Part shown: piece by piece, positions 15,515 to 24,704 of the stretch
Numbering within the stretch: the first letter of the stretch is position 1
Layout of the letters: each line of letters starts with the position of its first letter
NCBI RefSeq assembly: GCF_001720585.1
Contig: NZ_MABH01000113.1
Span: 1-37,559, forward strand
Origin: Cereibacter johrii
Lineage (GTDB): Bacteria; Pseudomonadota; Alphaproteobacteria; Rhodobacterales; Rhodobacteraceae
Reading direction: 5' to 3'
Length of the DNA: 37,559 nucleotides
The notes under the pieces: generated by a model
What the model saw: only the letters and a program-made list of their open reading frames with translations
Database searches by the model: none
Told to the model about the DNA's origin: nothing
Made by a program: the position numbers and the translations under genes

Positions 15515-15822
15515 GAGAGCCCGCCCTCCTCTCGGTGGTAGCGCCCGAGGCGCTGGAAACCGCCGACGCGCCCCTGCGGCGTCACCCGGATCTCGTAGGC
15601 ACAGAGCAAGTCGTTGCGCCCGATCTTGGCCGAGCTTTCGATGACATCGATCACGACGCGCCAGTCGCCGCCCTCGGTCTGCGAGCAGTTCGCCACCGCG
15701 TCGATGCGGCCGCCGTTCATGGTGGTGAAGGCCCGCCGCGCCACGGCGATGACTTCGAGCATCGTCAGCGCGGCCTGACCGGGCTCGGCGCTGAAGGCGA
15801 GGGTCTTGGGCTGGTCCATCAT
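15511..15822 (-). CDS. gvpO: Gas vesicle protein GvpO
   Basis: 103 residues. The C-terminal part (WRVVIDVIESSAKIGRNDLLCAYEIRVTPQGRVGGFQRLGRYHREE) is the GvpO signature (W.V.VEVVE..RIP...D.LA.YEV.LD..G.L..Y.R..RY.R). In haloarchaea GvpO is required for vesicle formation and affects expression; its role here is inferred. ATG 15822 is followed directly by a second ATG at 15819, so either may be used. Stop overlaps the gvpJ-type gene. Placed 14 bases after the small coiled-coil gene. Confidence 0.9.
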   Translation of the reverse strand: MMDQPKTLAFSAEPGQAALTMLEVIAVARRAFTTMNGGRIDAVANCSQTEGGDWRVVIDVIESSAKIGRNDLLCAYEIRVTPQGRVGGFQRLGRYHREEGGLS

Positions 15823-15835
15823 CCGTCCTCGCCCC

Positions 15836-15979
15836 TCAGCGGCCCAGCAGGGCGAGCAGGATCTCGCGCTCGCGCTTGCGCCGCTCCAGATCCTGCGCGC
15901 AGCGGGCCATCCGGCTCCGGGCTGTCTCCAGCGCCTTCTCGAGCCGGCTGACGTCGAACTCGAGCCGCACGAGATGCAT
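15836..15979 (-). CDS. Small coiled-coil protein of the gas-vesicle operon
   Basis: 47 residues from ATG 15979 (MHLVRLEFDVSRLEKALE). A single long charged helix with heptad-like hydrophobics (VSRLEKALETARSRM, then DLERRKREREILLALLG) suggests a coiled coil. A near-perfect AAGGAGG Shine-Dalgarno lies 5 bases before this ATG. An alternative start at 16060 would give 74 residues and overlap the gvpN stop as ATGA, in keeping with the rest of the operon, but adds a 27-residue Arg/Pro/Ala-rich segment of low information. I do not recognise a family, and the gene is too small for many annotation pipelines. Confidence 0.6.
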   Translation of the reverse strand: MHLVRLEFDVSRLEKALETARSRMARCAQDLERRKREREILLALLGR

Positions 15980-16056
15980 CGCCGCCTCCTTCGGTGTCCG
16001 GGCGAGAGCCGGCGAGGTCCGGCACGGCCGCCGGGCCGAGGTCGCTTTCGGGCTCT

Positions 16057-17007
16057 TCATCGGGCAAGCTCTCCGGTCGTGGGGGTGGCCAGCTTCGCCT
16101 CGAGCGAGACCGCATCGGCCTCGAGGCCGCGGCCCCGCAGCACATCCGCCGCGATCTCGGCCAGAGCCGCGTCGCTCAACCGGCCCGCCAGACGGAGCGG
16201 GGCGGCAAGCCGGGCCACGAGAATGGCCGTGCGCATCGACGGCGGCGCCTGAGTCTCCTCCGTGCGCTGGACGGACAGGACCAGCTCCACGATGCGGCGC
16301 GCGGTGGCGGGATCGAGCCCGCTGCGCAGCGCGACGATACCCGCGAGCGTGGGCGCCGAAGGCTCCTCGAGCCGCAGGGTCACCATCCGGTCGATCAGGG
16401 CGTCGGGCGCTGCCTTGACCCCCCGATAGTCATGCGGGTTCGAAGTCAGCAGGACGCGGAAGTCGGGATGCGCCTCGATATAATGTTGCCGGCTCGCGCC
16501 GTCGGTCGAGACGAGAACCCCTTCTTCGAGAACCGAAAGAAGAGCGGCATTGGCCTCGGGCGAGGCGCGGGTGAATTCGTCGTAGAGGAAGGTATGGCCG
16601 CACCGCATGGCCTGCCCGAGGATCGACTCCTTCCAGTCGATCCGCGCGCTCTGTTCGGTCCGCCGGACGCTCTGGATATAGCGGTCCACGACGCTGGTCA
16701 CGGTCTGGCCGATCTCGCCGCCGATGAAGTCGCGGCTGCCCAGCCATTCGTTGCCGGTCATGAAGGCCACGGGCCGCCCGAGCGCCTGCGCGATGCGCAG
16801 CGCGAGCGTCGTCTTGCCGAGACCGGCCGGTCCGGCGAGATGGACGCAGACGCCCGCCCGGGCATATCCCAGCGCGCGCGCGAAAACCGCCTCCGTCTCG
16901 GCATTCTGGAAGTATCGGCCGCTCCGCCGGAGGCCGAGCCAGGGATTCTCGACCAGGGCGGCGTCGATACCGGCCGCATGCGGCAAGGATGGGCTCAGGA
17001 CAGTCAC
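16057..17007 (-). CDS. gvpN: Gas vesicle AAA+ ATPase GvpN
   Basis: 316 residues, MoxR/GvpN-type AAA+ protein. Walker A GPAGLGKTT is at residues 59-67, Walker B LYDEFTR at 141-147, and a sensor 1 region follows in FRVLLTSNPHDYRG. The segments GNEWLGSRDFIGGEIG and DYRGVKAAPDALIDRMV are typical of GvpN. GvpN is needed for vesicle enlargement in several organisms. The start is a GTG at 17007 with GAGGT about 9 bases upstream; no better ATG is available before the conserved ENPWLGLRRSGRYFQNAE region. It is the first gene of the minus-strand operon, so the operon promoter should lie in 17008-17127. Confidence 0.93.
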   Translation of the reverse strand: MTVLSPSLPHAAGIDAALVENPWLGLRRSGRYFQNAETEAVFARALGYARAGVCVHLAGPAGLGKTTLALRIAQALGRPVAFMTGNEWLGSRDFIGGEIGQTVTSVVDRYIQSVRRTEQSARIDWKESILGQAMRCGHTFLYDEFTRASPEANAALLSVLEEGVLVSTDGASRQHYIEAHPDFRVLLTSNPHDYRGVKAAPDALIDRMVTLRLEEPSAPTLAGIVALRSGLDPATARRIVELVLSVQRTEETQAPPSMRTAILVARLAAPLRLAGRLSDAALAEIAADVLRGRGLEADAVSLEAKLATPTTGELAR

Positions 17008-17127
17008 GTTCGGCGACCTCGTTCTTCCGGTCGCCCCAGAAGACGCGAGTCAGTTTAAGGACGGATTAAGCCGAACCGGATTTATCGAGACCTCCTCCCC
17101 TTCCTCGGCGGGCCGCCCGTCGAACCG
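17008..17127 (-). promoter_or_regulatory. Probable leader and promoter region of the gvpN-to-tal operon
   Basis: This 120-base gap between puuD and gvpN is the only non-coding space upstream of the operon on the minus strand. Within very GC-rich surroundings it contains an AT-rich patch (GATAAATCC and TTAATCCG, then TTAAACTGACTC) at about 17040-17085 that could hold promoter elements. I see no clear sigma-70 or sigma-54 consensus and no strong palindrome, so the call rests on position and base composition. Confidence 0.35.
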
Positions 17128-18348
17128 TCAGCCCGCGACCGAGCGATACCAGCGCACGATCGCGGCCCGCTCCTCGGGCTCCATGTAGCTCAGGTTCCCG
17201 GGCGGCATGGCATGGGTGATCCCGGCCTGCAGATAGATCCGCCGCGCCTCGTGGGCGACCTGCGCGGCCGTCTCGAGCCGCACGTTCTTCGGCGGCCAGT
17301 GAAGGCCGTCCCAGCCCGGCTCGGCCGCATGGCACATCGAACAGCGCCCCGCCACGATGTCCGTCACTTCCGCAAATCCCTCGGCTGCCGCAAAGCGCGC
17401 AGCGCGGCCGTCGAGCGCCGCCTCCTCCGGCAGGCCCCGCATCGGTGCGGTCGAGAGCCAGGCGATCACGAGGAAGATCACCGCCGTCGCCGCCCAGGTC
17501 CAGTGCGGATTGCCCCTGCGCGCGTGGCGCGAGTTGAACCAGTGCCGGATCGTGACCCCCATGAGAAAGACCAGCGAGGCGATCAGCCAGTTGAACTCGG
17601 TGGCGAAGATCAGCGGGTAATGGTTCGACAGCATGAGAAAGATCACCGGCAGCGTCAGATAGTTGTTGTGCGTGCTGCGCTGCTTGGCGATCTCGCCGTA
17701 TTTCGGGTCCGGCCGCCGCCCGGCCTTGAGGTCGGCCACCACGATCCGCTGGTTCGGCATGATGGTCAGAAAGACGTTCCCGCTCATGATGGTGGCGGTG
17801 AAGGCCCCCAGATGCAGAAGCGCCGCCCGTCCCGAGAAGATCTGCGTATAGCCCCAGGCCATCGCGACCAGCACGCCGAACAGCAGGAGCATCAGCGCGG
17901 TCGGATGCCGCCCCACCGGCGAGCGGCAGAGCCCGTCATAGACCAGCCAGCCACCGCCCAGCGAGGCGAGCGACAGGGCCACCGCCTGCCAGACCGAAAG
18001 CTCCATCACCGTCGGGTCGATGAGAAAGAGCTCGGCCCCGACATAGTAGAGCAGCACCAGCATGGCGAAGCCCGAGAGCCAGGTCGCATAGCTCTCCCAC
18101 TTGAACCAGGTCAGATGCTCGGGCAGGAAATCCGGTGCGACGAGATATTTGTTGATGTGATAGAAGCCGCCGCCATGCACCTGCCATTCCTCGCCATGGG
18201 CGAGCGGCGGCAGGGAGGGCGTCTTGCGCAGGCCGAGGTCGAGCGCGATGAAATAGAAGGACGAGCCGATCCAGGCGATGGCCGTGATGACATGCGTCCA
18301 GCGGGCGGCGATCATCACCCATTCCCAGAGCACGGCATAGTCATACAT
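17128..18348 (-). CDS. puuD: Membrane urate hydroxylase with C-terminal cytochrome c (PuuD type)
   Basis: 406 residues from ATG 18348 (MYDYAVLWEWVMIAARWTHV), preceded by GGGGAG at 8 bases. The protein has about eight to nine membrane helices (including TAIAWIGSSFYFIALDLGL, LLLFGVLVAMAWGY, AATAVIFLVIAWL), family motifs HGGGFYHINKY and STHNNYLTLPVIFLMLSNHYP, then a soluble C-terminal cytochrome c domain with the heme site CSMCH and a late Met (HAMPPGN) as likely sixth ligand. PuuD oxidises urate at the membrane and passes electrons to the respiratory chain rather than to oxygen, replacing soluble uricase. No other purine-catabolism gene is in the window. Confidence 0.88.
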   Translation of the reverse strand: MYDYAVLWEWVMIAARWTHVITAIAWIGSSFYFIALDLGLRKTPSLPPLAHGEEWQVHGGGFYHINKYLVAPDFLPEHLTWFKWESYATWLSGFAMLVLLYYVGAELFLIDPTVMELSVWQAVALSLASLGGGWLVYDGLCRSPVGRHPTALMLLLFGVLVAMAWGYTQIFSGRAALLHLGAFTATIMSGNVFLTIMPNQRIVVADLKAGRRPDPKYGEIAKQRSTHNNYLTLPVIFLMLSNHYPLIFATEFNWLIASLVFLMGVTIRHWFNSRHARRGNPHWTWAATAVIFLVIAWLSTAPMRGLPEEAALDGRAARFAAAEGFAEVTDIVAGRCSMCHAAEPGWDGLHWPPKNVRLETAAQVAHEARRIYLQAGITHAMPPGNLSYMEPEERAAIVRWYRSVAG

Positions 18349-18552
18349 CGGCGAAGCTCCCCGGCTGCGGCCCTCGAGGGCCTGTCCTCCCGTTGTTCCC
18401 GGATCGCGCGGAAAGTGCAATCACTCCGGCGCAGGCGGCCCCGGCCTTCGCCGCCCTGCGCCCTCTCCGAAGAAACCCGAAGCCGGTCCGCCAGTTTGTC
18501 CTTCGCAGCGCCGCCCCGCTCGGGCAGAGTGGTGCGAAAGGGAGACGGAACC

Positions 18553-18927
18553 ATGATGGAAGCCTCGATCAACGTGCTGGGCGGGCCGCTCGAAAGCTGC
18601 GGGACCGACCCGGTCACCGGCTTCTTCCGCAACGGCTGCTGCGACACGGGCACCGCAGACCGCGGGATGCACACGGTCTGCGCGCTGATGACGGCCGAAT
18701 TCCTCGCCCTGTCGAAATATCTCGGCAACGATCTCTCGACGCCCAGGCCCGAATTCGGCTTCCAAGGACTGAAGCCCGGCGACCGCTGGTGCCTCTGCGC
18801 CGGCCGCTTCCTGCAGGCCCACGAGGAGGGCGCCGCCCCCCGGGTGCGCCTCGGTGCCACCCATCGCCGCACGCTCGAGGTGGTCCCGCTCGAGGTGCTC
18901 AAACTTTACGCGATCGACCTCGCCTGA
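18553..18927 (+). CDS. DUF2237 family protein
   Basis: 124 residues from ATG 18553 (MMEASINVLGGPLESCG); a second ATG follows at 18556. GGAG lies upstream. The motifs NVLGGPLESCGTDPVTGFFRNGCCDTG, HTVCALMTAEFLALSKYLGNDLSTP and LKPGDRWCLCAGRF are the DUF2237 signature, including several conserved cysteines (C16, C29, C30, C43, C75 and C77 or near) that could bind metal. The function is unknown to me. It is a lone + strand gene, divergent from puuD and convergent with trpB. Confidence 0.88.
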   Translation: MMEASINVLGGPLESCGTDPVTGFFRNGCCDTGTADRGMHTVCALMTAEFLALSKYLGNDLSTPRPEFGFQGLKPGDRWCLCAGRFLQAHEEGAAPRVRLGATHRRTLEVVPLEVLKLYAIDLA

Positions 18928-18940
18928 GCCGCGGCAGCTC

Positions 18941-19010
18941 TCACTCTGGAAAAATATCCTCGGGGGGAGCCCGGCCCGGAGGGCCGGGCCGGGGGGCAGA
19001 CAGCCCCCCG
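18941..19010 (+). repeat. Dispersed intergenic hairpin element, copy 3
   Basis: Starts 14 bases after the DUF2237 stop and ends 8 bases from the trpB stop. Sequence blocks are TCACTCTGGAAAAATATCC, CTCGGGGGGAGC, a 9-bp hairpin with GGA loop (18969-18989, GCCCGGCCC and its complement) and the terminal stem GGGGGGC/GCCCCCC with loop AGACA. It sits between convergent genes, as copy 1 does. Read from trpB the stems come first and are followed by GGATATTTTT, the best terminator-like T-tract among the five copies. Confidence 0.78.
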
Positions 19011-19017
19011 CGCGCGG

Positions 19018-20247
19018 TCAGATCTTCATGTCGAAGCCCAGATGCTTCGCCACCGTGAAGATGTCCTTGTCGCCCCGCCCGCACATGTTCATCACGATGA
19101 TATGGTCGCGCGGCAGCGTCGGCGCGATCTTGATGACATGGGCGAGCGCGTGCGACGGCTCGAGCGCGGGAATGATCCCCTCGAGCGCGCAACAGAGCTG
19201 GAAGGCCTCCAGCGCCTCGGCATCGGTGATCGAGACATATTCCGCCCGGCCCGTGTCATGGAGCCAGGCATGCTCGGGCCCGATGCCCGGATAATCGAGC
19301 CCGGCCGAGATCGAGAACCCCTCGAGGATCTGGCCGTCCGCATCCTGCAGCAGATAGGTCCGGTTGCCGTGCAGCACGCCCGGGCGCCCGCCGGTCAGCG
19401 AGGCGCAATGTTCCATCCGGTCGTCGACGCCCTTGCCTCCGGCCTCGACGCCGACGATCCGCACCGACGGATCGTCGAGGAACGGGTAGAAGAGCCCCAT
19501 GGCGTTCGACCCGCCGCCGATCGCGGCCACGAGCGTGTCGGGCAGGCGGCCCTCCTCCTGCTCGGCCAGCTGCCAGCGCACTTCCTTGCCGATGATCGAC
19601 TGGAAGTCGCGCACCATCGCCGGATAGGGATGCGGGCCGGCCACCGTGCCGATGCAGTAGAACGTGTCGCGCACGTTGGTCACCCAGTCGCGCAGCGCGT
19701 CGTTCATCGCGTCCTTCAGCGTCCCGCGCCCGGAGGTCACCGGCACCACCTCGGCGCCCAGCAGCCGCATGCGGAACACGTTCGGCGCCTGCCGTTCGAC
19801 ATCGTGCGCGCCCATGTAGACCACGCATTTCAGCCCAAACTTGGCGCAGACCGTCGCCGTCGCCACGCCATGCTGGCCCGCGCCCGTCTCGGCGATGATC
19901 CGGGTCTTGCCCATGCGGCGGGCGAGGATGATCTGGCCCAGCACATTGTTGATCTTGTGCGCGCCGGTGTGGTTCAGCTCGTCACGCTTGAGATAGATCT
20001 TCGCCCCGCCGAGATGCTCGGTCAGCCGCGGCGCGAAATAGAGCGGCGAGGGACGACCGACGTAGTTCTTCCACAGGTCCTCCATCTCGGCCCAGAAGTC
20101 CGGGTCGGTCTTGGCATGTTCATAGCGCGCCTCGAGATCGAGAATCAGCGGCATCAGCGTCTCGGACACGAAGCGTCCGCCGAAGATGCCGAAGCGACCC
20201 TGCTCGTCGGGGCCGGTCATGTAGCTGTTGATGCCGTCCTCGGCCAT
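19018..20247 (-). CDS. trpB: Tryptophan synthase beta subunit
   Basis: 409 residues from ATG 20247 ([13 protein letters not shown]), with AGGAG six bases upstream; a GTG three codons earlier is less well placed. PLP lysine lies in [15 protein letters not shown], the phosphate loop in [11 protein letters not shown], and [21 protein letters not shown] and MCGRGDKD are family hallmarks. It condenses indole with serine to make tryptophan in complex with TrpA, which is not in this window. The gene follows a GNAT acetyltransferase gene by 14 bases, downstream of trpF. Confidence 0.96.
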   Translation of the reverse strand: MAEDGINSYMTGPDEQGRFGIFGGRFVSETLMPLILDLEARYEHAKTDPDFWAEMEDLWKNYVGRPSPLYFAPRLTEHLGGAKIYLKRDELNHTGAHKINNVLGQIILARRMGKTRIIAETGAGQHGVATATVCAKFGLKCVVYMGAHDVERQAPNVFRMRLLGAEVVPVTSGRGTLKDAMNDALRDWVTNVRDTFYCIGTVAGPHPYPAMVRDFQSIIGKEVRWQLAEQEEGRLPDTLVAAIGGGSNAMGLFYPFLDDPSVRIVGVEAGGKGVDDRMEHCASLTGGRPGVLHGNRTYLLQDADGQILEGFSISAGLDYPGIGPEHAWLHDTGRAEYVSITDAEALEAFQLCCALEGIIPALEPSHALAHVIKIAPTLPRDHIIVMNMCGRGDKDIFTVAKHLGFDMKI

Positions 20248-20261
20248 GGCGCGCACTCCTG

Positions 20262-20708
20262 TCAGTCCAGCGCCCGTTTATACCCGATGTGCGAAGCGGT
20301 AAAGCCGAGCCGCTCGTAGAAGCGGTGCGCCCGCTCGCGCGAGCGATGGGTGGTGAGCTGGATCAGCGTGGCTCCGGCCGCCCTCGCGCGCGCCTCGGCA
20401 TCGGCCATGAGATCCGCCCCGATACCCTGCGAGCGCAGGTCGGAGGCCACCCGCACCGCCTCGACCAGCGCGCGCGTCGCGGCCCGGAGCGACAGGCCCG
20501 GCAGGATCGCGAGCTGGTAAGTGGCGACCACCCTGCCCTCCTGCTCGCCCACGATCAGGAACATCCCCGGGGATGCGGCCATCCGGTCGAAGGCCGAAAG
20601 ATAGGTCTCGGGCGGGGCGGTCTCGCGCTGCGCCCCCAGCGCATCGTCGGCAAGAAGCGCCACGATGGCCGCCACATCCTCCCGTCGCGCGACGCGGAAG
20701 CGGATCAC
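20262..20708 (-). CDS. GNAT-family N-acetyltransferase
   Basis: 148 residues, starting with GTG at 20708 that overlaps the trpF stop as GTGA. The acetyl-CoA binding motif A region is [25 protein letters not shown] (Q/RxxGxG/A pattern), followed by [22 protein letters not shown], the usual GNAT C-terminal strand-helix. Substrate is unknown; the overall size and [16 protein letters not shown] start fit small-molecule or amino-acid acetyltransferases. It lies between trpF and trpB, which are often adjacent in related bacteria. Confidence 0.88.
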   Translation of the reverse strand: MIRFRVARREDVAAIVALLADDALGAQRETAPPETYLSAFDRMAASPGMFLIVGEQEGRVVATYQLAILPGLSLRAATRALVEAVRVASDLRSQGIGADLMADAEARARAAGATLIQLTTHRSRERAHRFYERLGFTASHIGYKRALD

Positions 20709-21343
20709 CGGGCGGCTTTCAGGAAGGCCGCGATCCGGGCCGGATCCTTGACGCCCGGCGCCGATTCGACCCCCGAGGAGACATCGACCTGCGACGCCCC
20801 CGTGCGCCGGACAGCCTCGGCCAGATTTTCGGACGTCAGTCCGCCCGCCAGCATCCAGGGCCTGATCCAGTGCCGCCCCGAGATCAGGCGCCAGTCGAAG
20901 GACAGACCATTGCCGCCGGGCAGCGCCGCGCCCCTGGGCGGCTTTGCATCGATCAGGATCTGGTCGGCCGCCAGCGACTGTTCGAGGATCTGCGGCAGGT
21001 CGCCCTCGTCCGCCACGCCCACGGCCTTCATGACCGGCAGCCCGTAGCGCGCCCGCACCGCGGCCACCCGCTCGGGGCTTTCGCCCCCGTGAAGCTGCAG
21101 CATGTCGAGCGGCACCGCCTCGACGATGGCGTCGAGCGTCTCGTCGCTGGCGTCGACCGTCAGCCCCACCTTGGCGATCCCCGGCGGCGCCGCAAGCGCG
21201 AGCCGTTGCGCCTGCGCGAGCTCGAGATGACGCGGCGACTTCGGGAAGAACACGAGACCGACGTAGGCCGCGCCCGAGGACGCGGCCGCCTTCACATCCG
21301 ACTCCGTCCGCAGTCCGCAGATCTTGACGCGGACTCCTGCCAT
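20705..21343 (-). CDS. trpF: Phosphoribosylanthranilate isomerase
   Basis: 212 residues. VKICGL carries the conserved catalytic Cys near the N-terminus, [36 protein letters not shown] and the C-terminal [14 protein letters not shown] with the catalytic Asp and phosphate-binding loop are all present. TrpF performs the Amadori rearrangement of phosphoribosylanthranilate in tryptophan synthesis. Its ATG shares one base with the stop of the LapA-domain gene (TGATG), and its stop overlaps the acetyltransferase gene, so expression is coupled on both sides. Confidence 0.95.
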   Translation of the reverse strand: MAGVRVKICGLRTESDVKAAASSGAAYVGLVFFPKSPRHLELAQAQRLALAAPPGIAKVGLTVDASDETLDAIVEAVPLDMLQLHGGESPERVAAVRARYGLPVMKAVGVADEGDLPQILEQSLAADQILIDAKPPRGAALPGGNGLSFDWRLISGRHWIRPWMLAGGLTSENLAEAVRRTGASQVDVSSGVESAPGVKDPARIAAFLKAAR

Positions 21344-21723
21344 CAGGCCGATTTCGAGAGCGCGGTCAGAACGTCGTTCTTCGGCGCGCCGACGGCGGTG
21401 CCGGTCTCGACCTTGGATTTGAGCGTGGAGACTTCGCGCTGCAGCGTCTTCACTTCCTTCGACTTGCGGCGCACTTCGGCACGATGCTTGTGCTCGCGCA
21501 TCCATTCCCAGAAGAAACCGATGAGCAGGCCGGCCACGATCCCGCCGAAGATCACGGCGTAGAGCGGCAGCTGCATCGACCAGGCAGCCCAGCCCGTGCC
21601 CACGAAAGTCGCCAGGTTATCCGGCATGAGTCTCACCGTCACCGGATCCCGGTGAGCGAGCGCGACGGTCAGGAGCACGACCGCCAGGACGACGAGGAAC
21701 AGAATACGCAACCAACGGATCAT
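21343..21723 (-). CDS. lapA: LapA-domain membrane protein
   Basis: 126 residues from ATG 21723 ([22 protein letters not shown]), with AGGA five bases upstream. Two membrane helices (about 4-25 and 55-77) are followed by a charged coiled-coil tail ([34 protein letters not shown]). This is the LapA/DUF1049 arrangement; in enterobacteria LapA acts with LapB in control of lipopolysaccharide synthesis. In alphaproteobacteria the gene commonly lies between ihfB and trpF. The function here is inferred from family only. Confidence 0.82.
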   Translation of the reverse strand: MIRWLRILFLVVLAVVLLTVALAHRDPVTVRLMPDNLATFVGTGWAAWSMQLPLYAVIFGGIVAGLLIGFFWEWMREHKHRAEVRRKSKEVKTLQREVSTLKSKVETGTAVGAPKNDVLTALSKSA

Positions 21724-21763
21724 AGGGGTCCTGCTCACCAATCAGAGGGGCAATGCCGCGCCG

Positions 21764-22045
21764 TCACTTCGTGTTCAGGCGGTCACGCAGCAGCTTGCCG
21801 GTTTTGAAGAAGGGAACCTTCTTGTCTTCGACTTCGACGGCTTCACCCGTTCTCGGGTTGCGGCCGACTCTGGCATCCCGGGCCTTGACCGAGAATGCGC
21901 CGAATCCGCGCAGCTCCACCCGGTCGCCACGGGCCAGAGCCTCGATGATCTCCTCGAAGACCGTGTTCACGATCCGCTCGACATGGCGCTGGGTGAGGTG
22001 AGGATTCTCGTCGGCTATTTTCTGGATCAGTTCCGATCGGATCAT
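21764..22045 (-). CDS. ihfB: Integration host factor subunit beta
   Basis: 93 residues, typical HU/IHF size. [50 protein letters not shown] and the DNA-intercalating arm [13 protein letters not shown] (conserved Pro) identify a DNABII protein; the N-terminal ENPHL and the position after rpsA point to IHF-beta. With IHF-alpha it bends DNA in transcription, replication and recombination. Follows rpsA by 174 bases, with a terminator-like hairpin between. Confidence 0.95.
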
Positions 22046-22173
22046 CCTTGCCCCCCTGAGCCGCCTTCGGCGGACGATTATGCCAAGGAAGGATAGAGGA
22101 AAAATTTGCGCCGCACAAACTGGAAAACCGTGGAATAAGGGGCACTTCCGCGAGATGGGCGGAGAAATGCGAA

Positions 22174-22197
22174 GGGCCCCGCGCAGCCGCGGGGCCC
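22174..22197 (-). terminator. Hairpin terminator after rpsA
   Basis: On the minus strand, 22 bases beyond the rpsA stop, a 10-bp perfect GC stem (GGGCCCCGCG with its complement, 4-base loop GCTG) is followed by TTCGCATTT. The tail has few consecutive T residues, so it may attenuate rather than fully stop transcription into ihfB. It probably separates rpsA from ihfB expression. Confidence 0.65.
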
Positions 22198-22219
22198 TCC
22201 GATCGTCCCTGAGGCGACC

Positions 22220-23905
<1,686 letters not shown>

Positions 23906-24012
23906 GCAGTCAGTTATCCTTTTCACGTCATTTCACGGGCCTGGCGGTTGGCTCCGCCGGTCTTTTCGCATCGCAGCGAACAGGGCCGCCTCACGGCAAC
24001 GAGGGCCGAGGA

Positions 24013-24633
24013 TTACTCCCGACCCTGCGCCTGCCTCAGTTCGATGGCTTCGATCGCCTTGTTCACTGCGGCGTCTATAGTCAGTTCCGTCGTGTCGAGC
24101 AAGAGCGCATCGGGGGCAGGCCGGAGCGGCGCGGCCTCCCGCTCGCGGTCGCGCCGGTCGCGCTCGCGCAGATCGGCCAGGATCTCGGCCTCGCTCTGCG
24201 CACCGCCCCTTGCCGCCAGTTCGAGCCAGCGCCGCCGCGCACGCTCCGCGTCCGAGGCCGTCACGAAGAGCTTCACCTCCGCCTCCGGGCAGATCACGGT
24301 GCCGATGTCCCGCCCGTCGAGCACCGCGCCGCCCTCGCGCCGCGCGAAGCTCCGCTGGAAGGCCACGAGGGCCGCCCGAACCTCGGGCAGCGCCGCCACC
24401 CGGCTCGCGGCCTGCCCCGCCTCGGCCGAGCGCAGATCGCCCCGCGCGAGATCGGAAAGATCGAGCCCCTCGGCCGCCGCCACCGGATCGGCGCCTTCGG
24501 CCACCTTCGCCCCCACCGCGCGATAGAGCAGCCCCGTATCCAGATGCGCAAACCGGAAATGCGCCGCGACCGCCCGCGAGATCGTGCCCTTGCCGGCCGC
24601 CGCCGGCCCGTCGATCGCCACCGTGAAGCGCAT
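24013..24633 (-). CDS. cmk: Cytidylate kinase
   Basis: 206 residues. P-loop [11 protein letters not shown] at the N-terminus, [11 protein letters not shown], the CMP-binding [20 protein letters not shown] and the lid [19 protein letters not shown] with arginines give a complete (d)CMP kinase. It phosphorylates CMP and dCMP. The ATG at 24633 is preceded on the minus strand by AAAGGCCGGGGA. Copy 4 of the dispersed hairpin element lies only 10 bases upstream of the start, between aroA and cmk. Confidence 0.94.
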   Translation of the reverse strand: MRFTVAIDGPAAAGKGTISRAVAAHFRFAHLDTGLLYRAVGAKVAEGADPVAAAEGLDLSDLARGDLRSAEAGQAASRVAALPEVRAALVAFQRSFARREGGAVLDGRDIGTVICPEAEVKLFVTASDAERARRRWLELAARGGAQSEAEILADLRERDRRDREREAAPLRPAPDALLLDTTELTIDAAVNKAIEAIELRQAQGRE

Positions 24634-24643
24634 TCCCCGGCCT

Positions 24644-24694
24644 TTCATTCTGGTCCAAATATCCCGCGGGGGTGCGGGGGCGCGAAGCCCCCGC
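24644..24694 (+). repeat. Dispersed intergenic hairpin element, copy 4
   Basis: Short copy between aroA and cmk. On the + strand it reads TTCATTCTGGTCCAAATATCC, CGCGGGGGTGC, then a stem GCGGGGGC/GCCCCCGC at 24674-24694. It is the only copy not oriented with the gene next to its AAATATCC end; from aroA the stem comes first, then GGATATTTGGACC, so it could partly terminate aroA transcription ahead of cmk and its edge forms the cmk leader. Confidence 0.72.
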
Positions 24695-24704
24695 CGCCGC
24701 CTGC

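Noticed and set aside
8849-17007. Gas-vesicle cluster as a mobile island
   Set aside because: No integrase, transposase, tRNA or direct repeats at the borders, and base composition matches the surroundings. Older transfer cannot be excluded.
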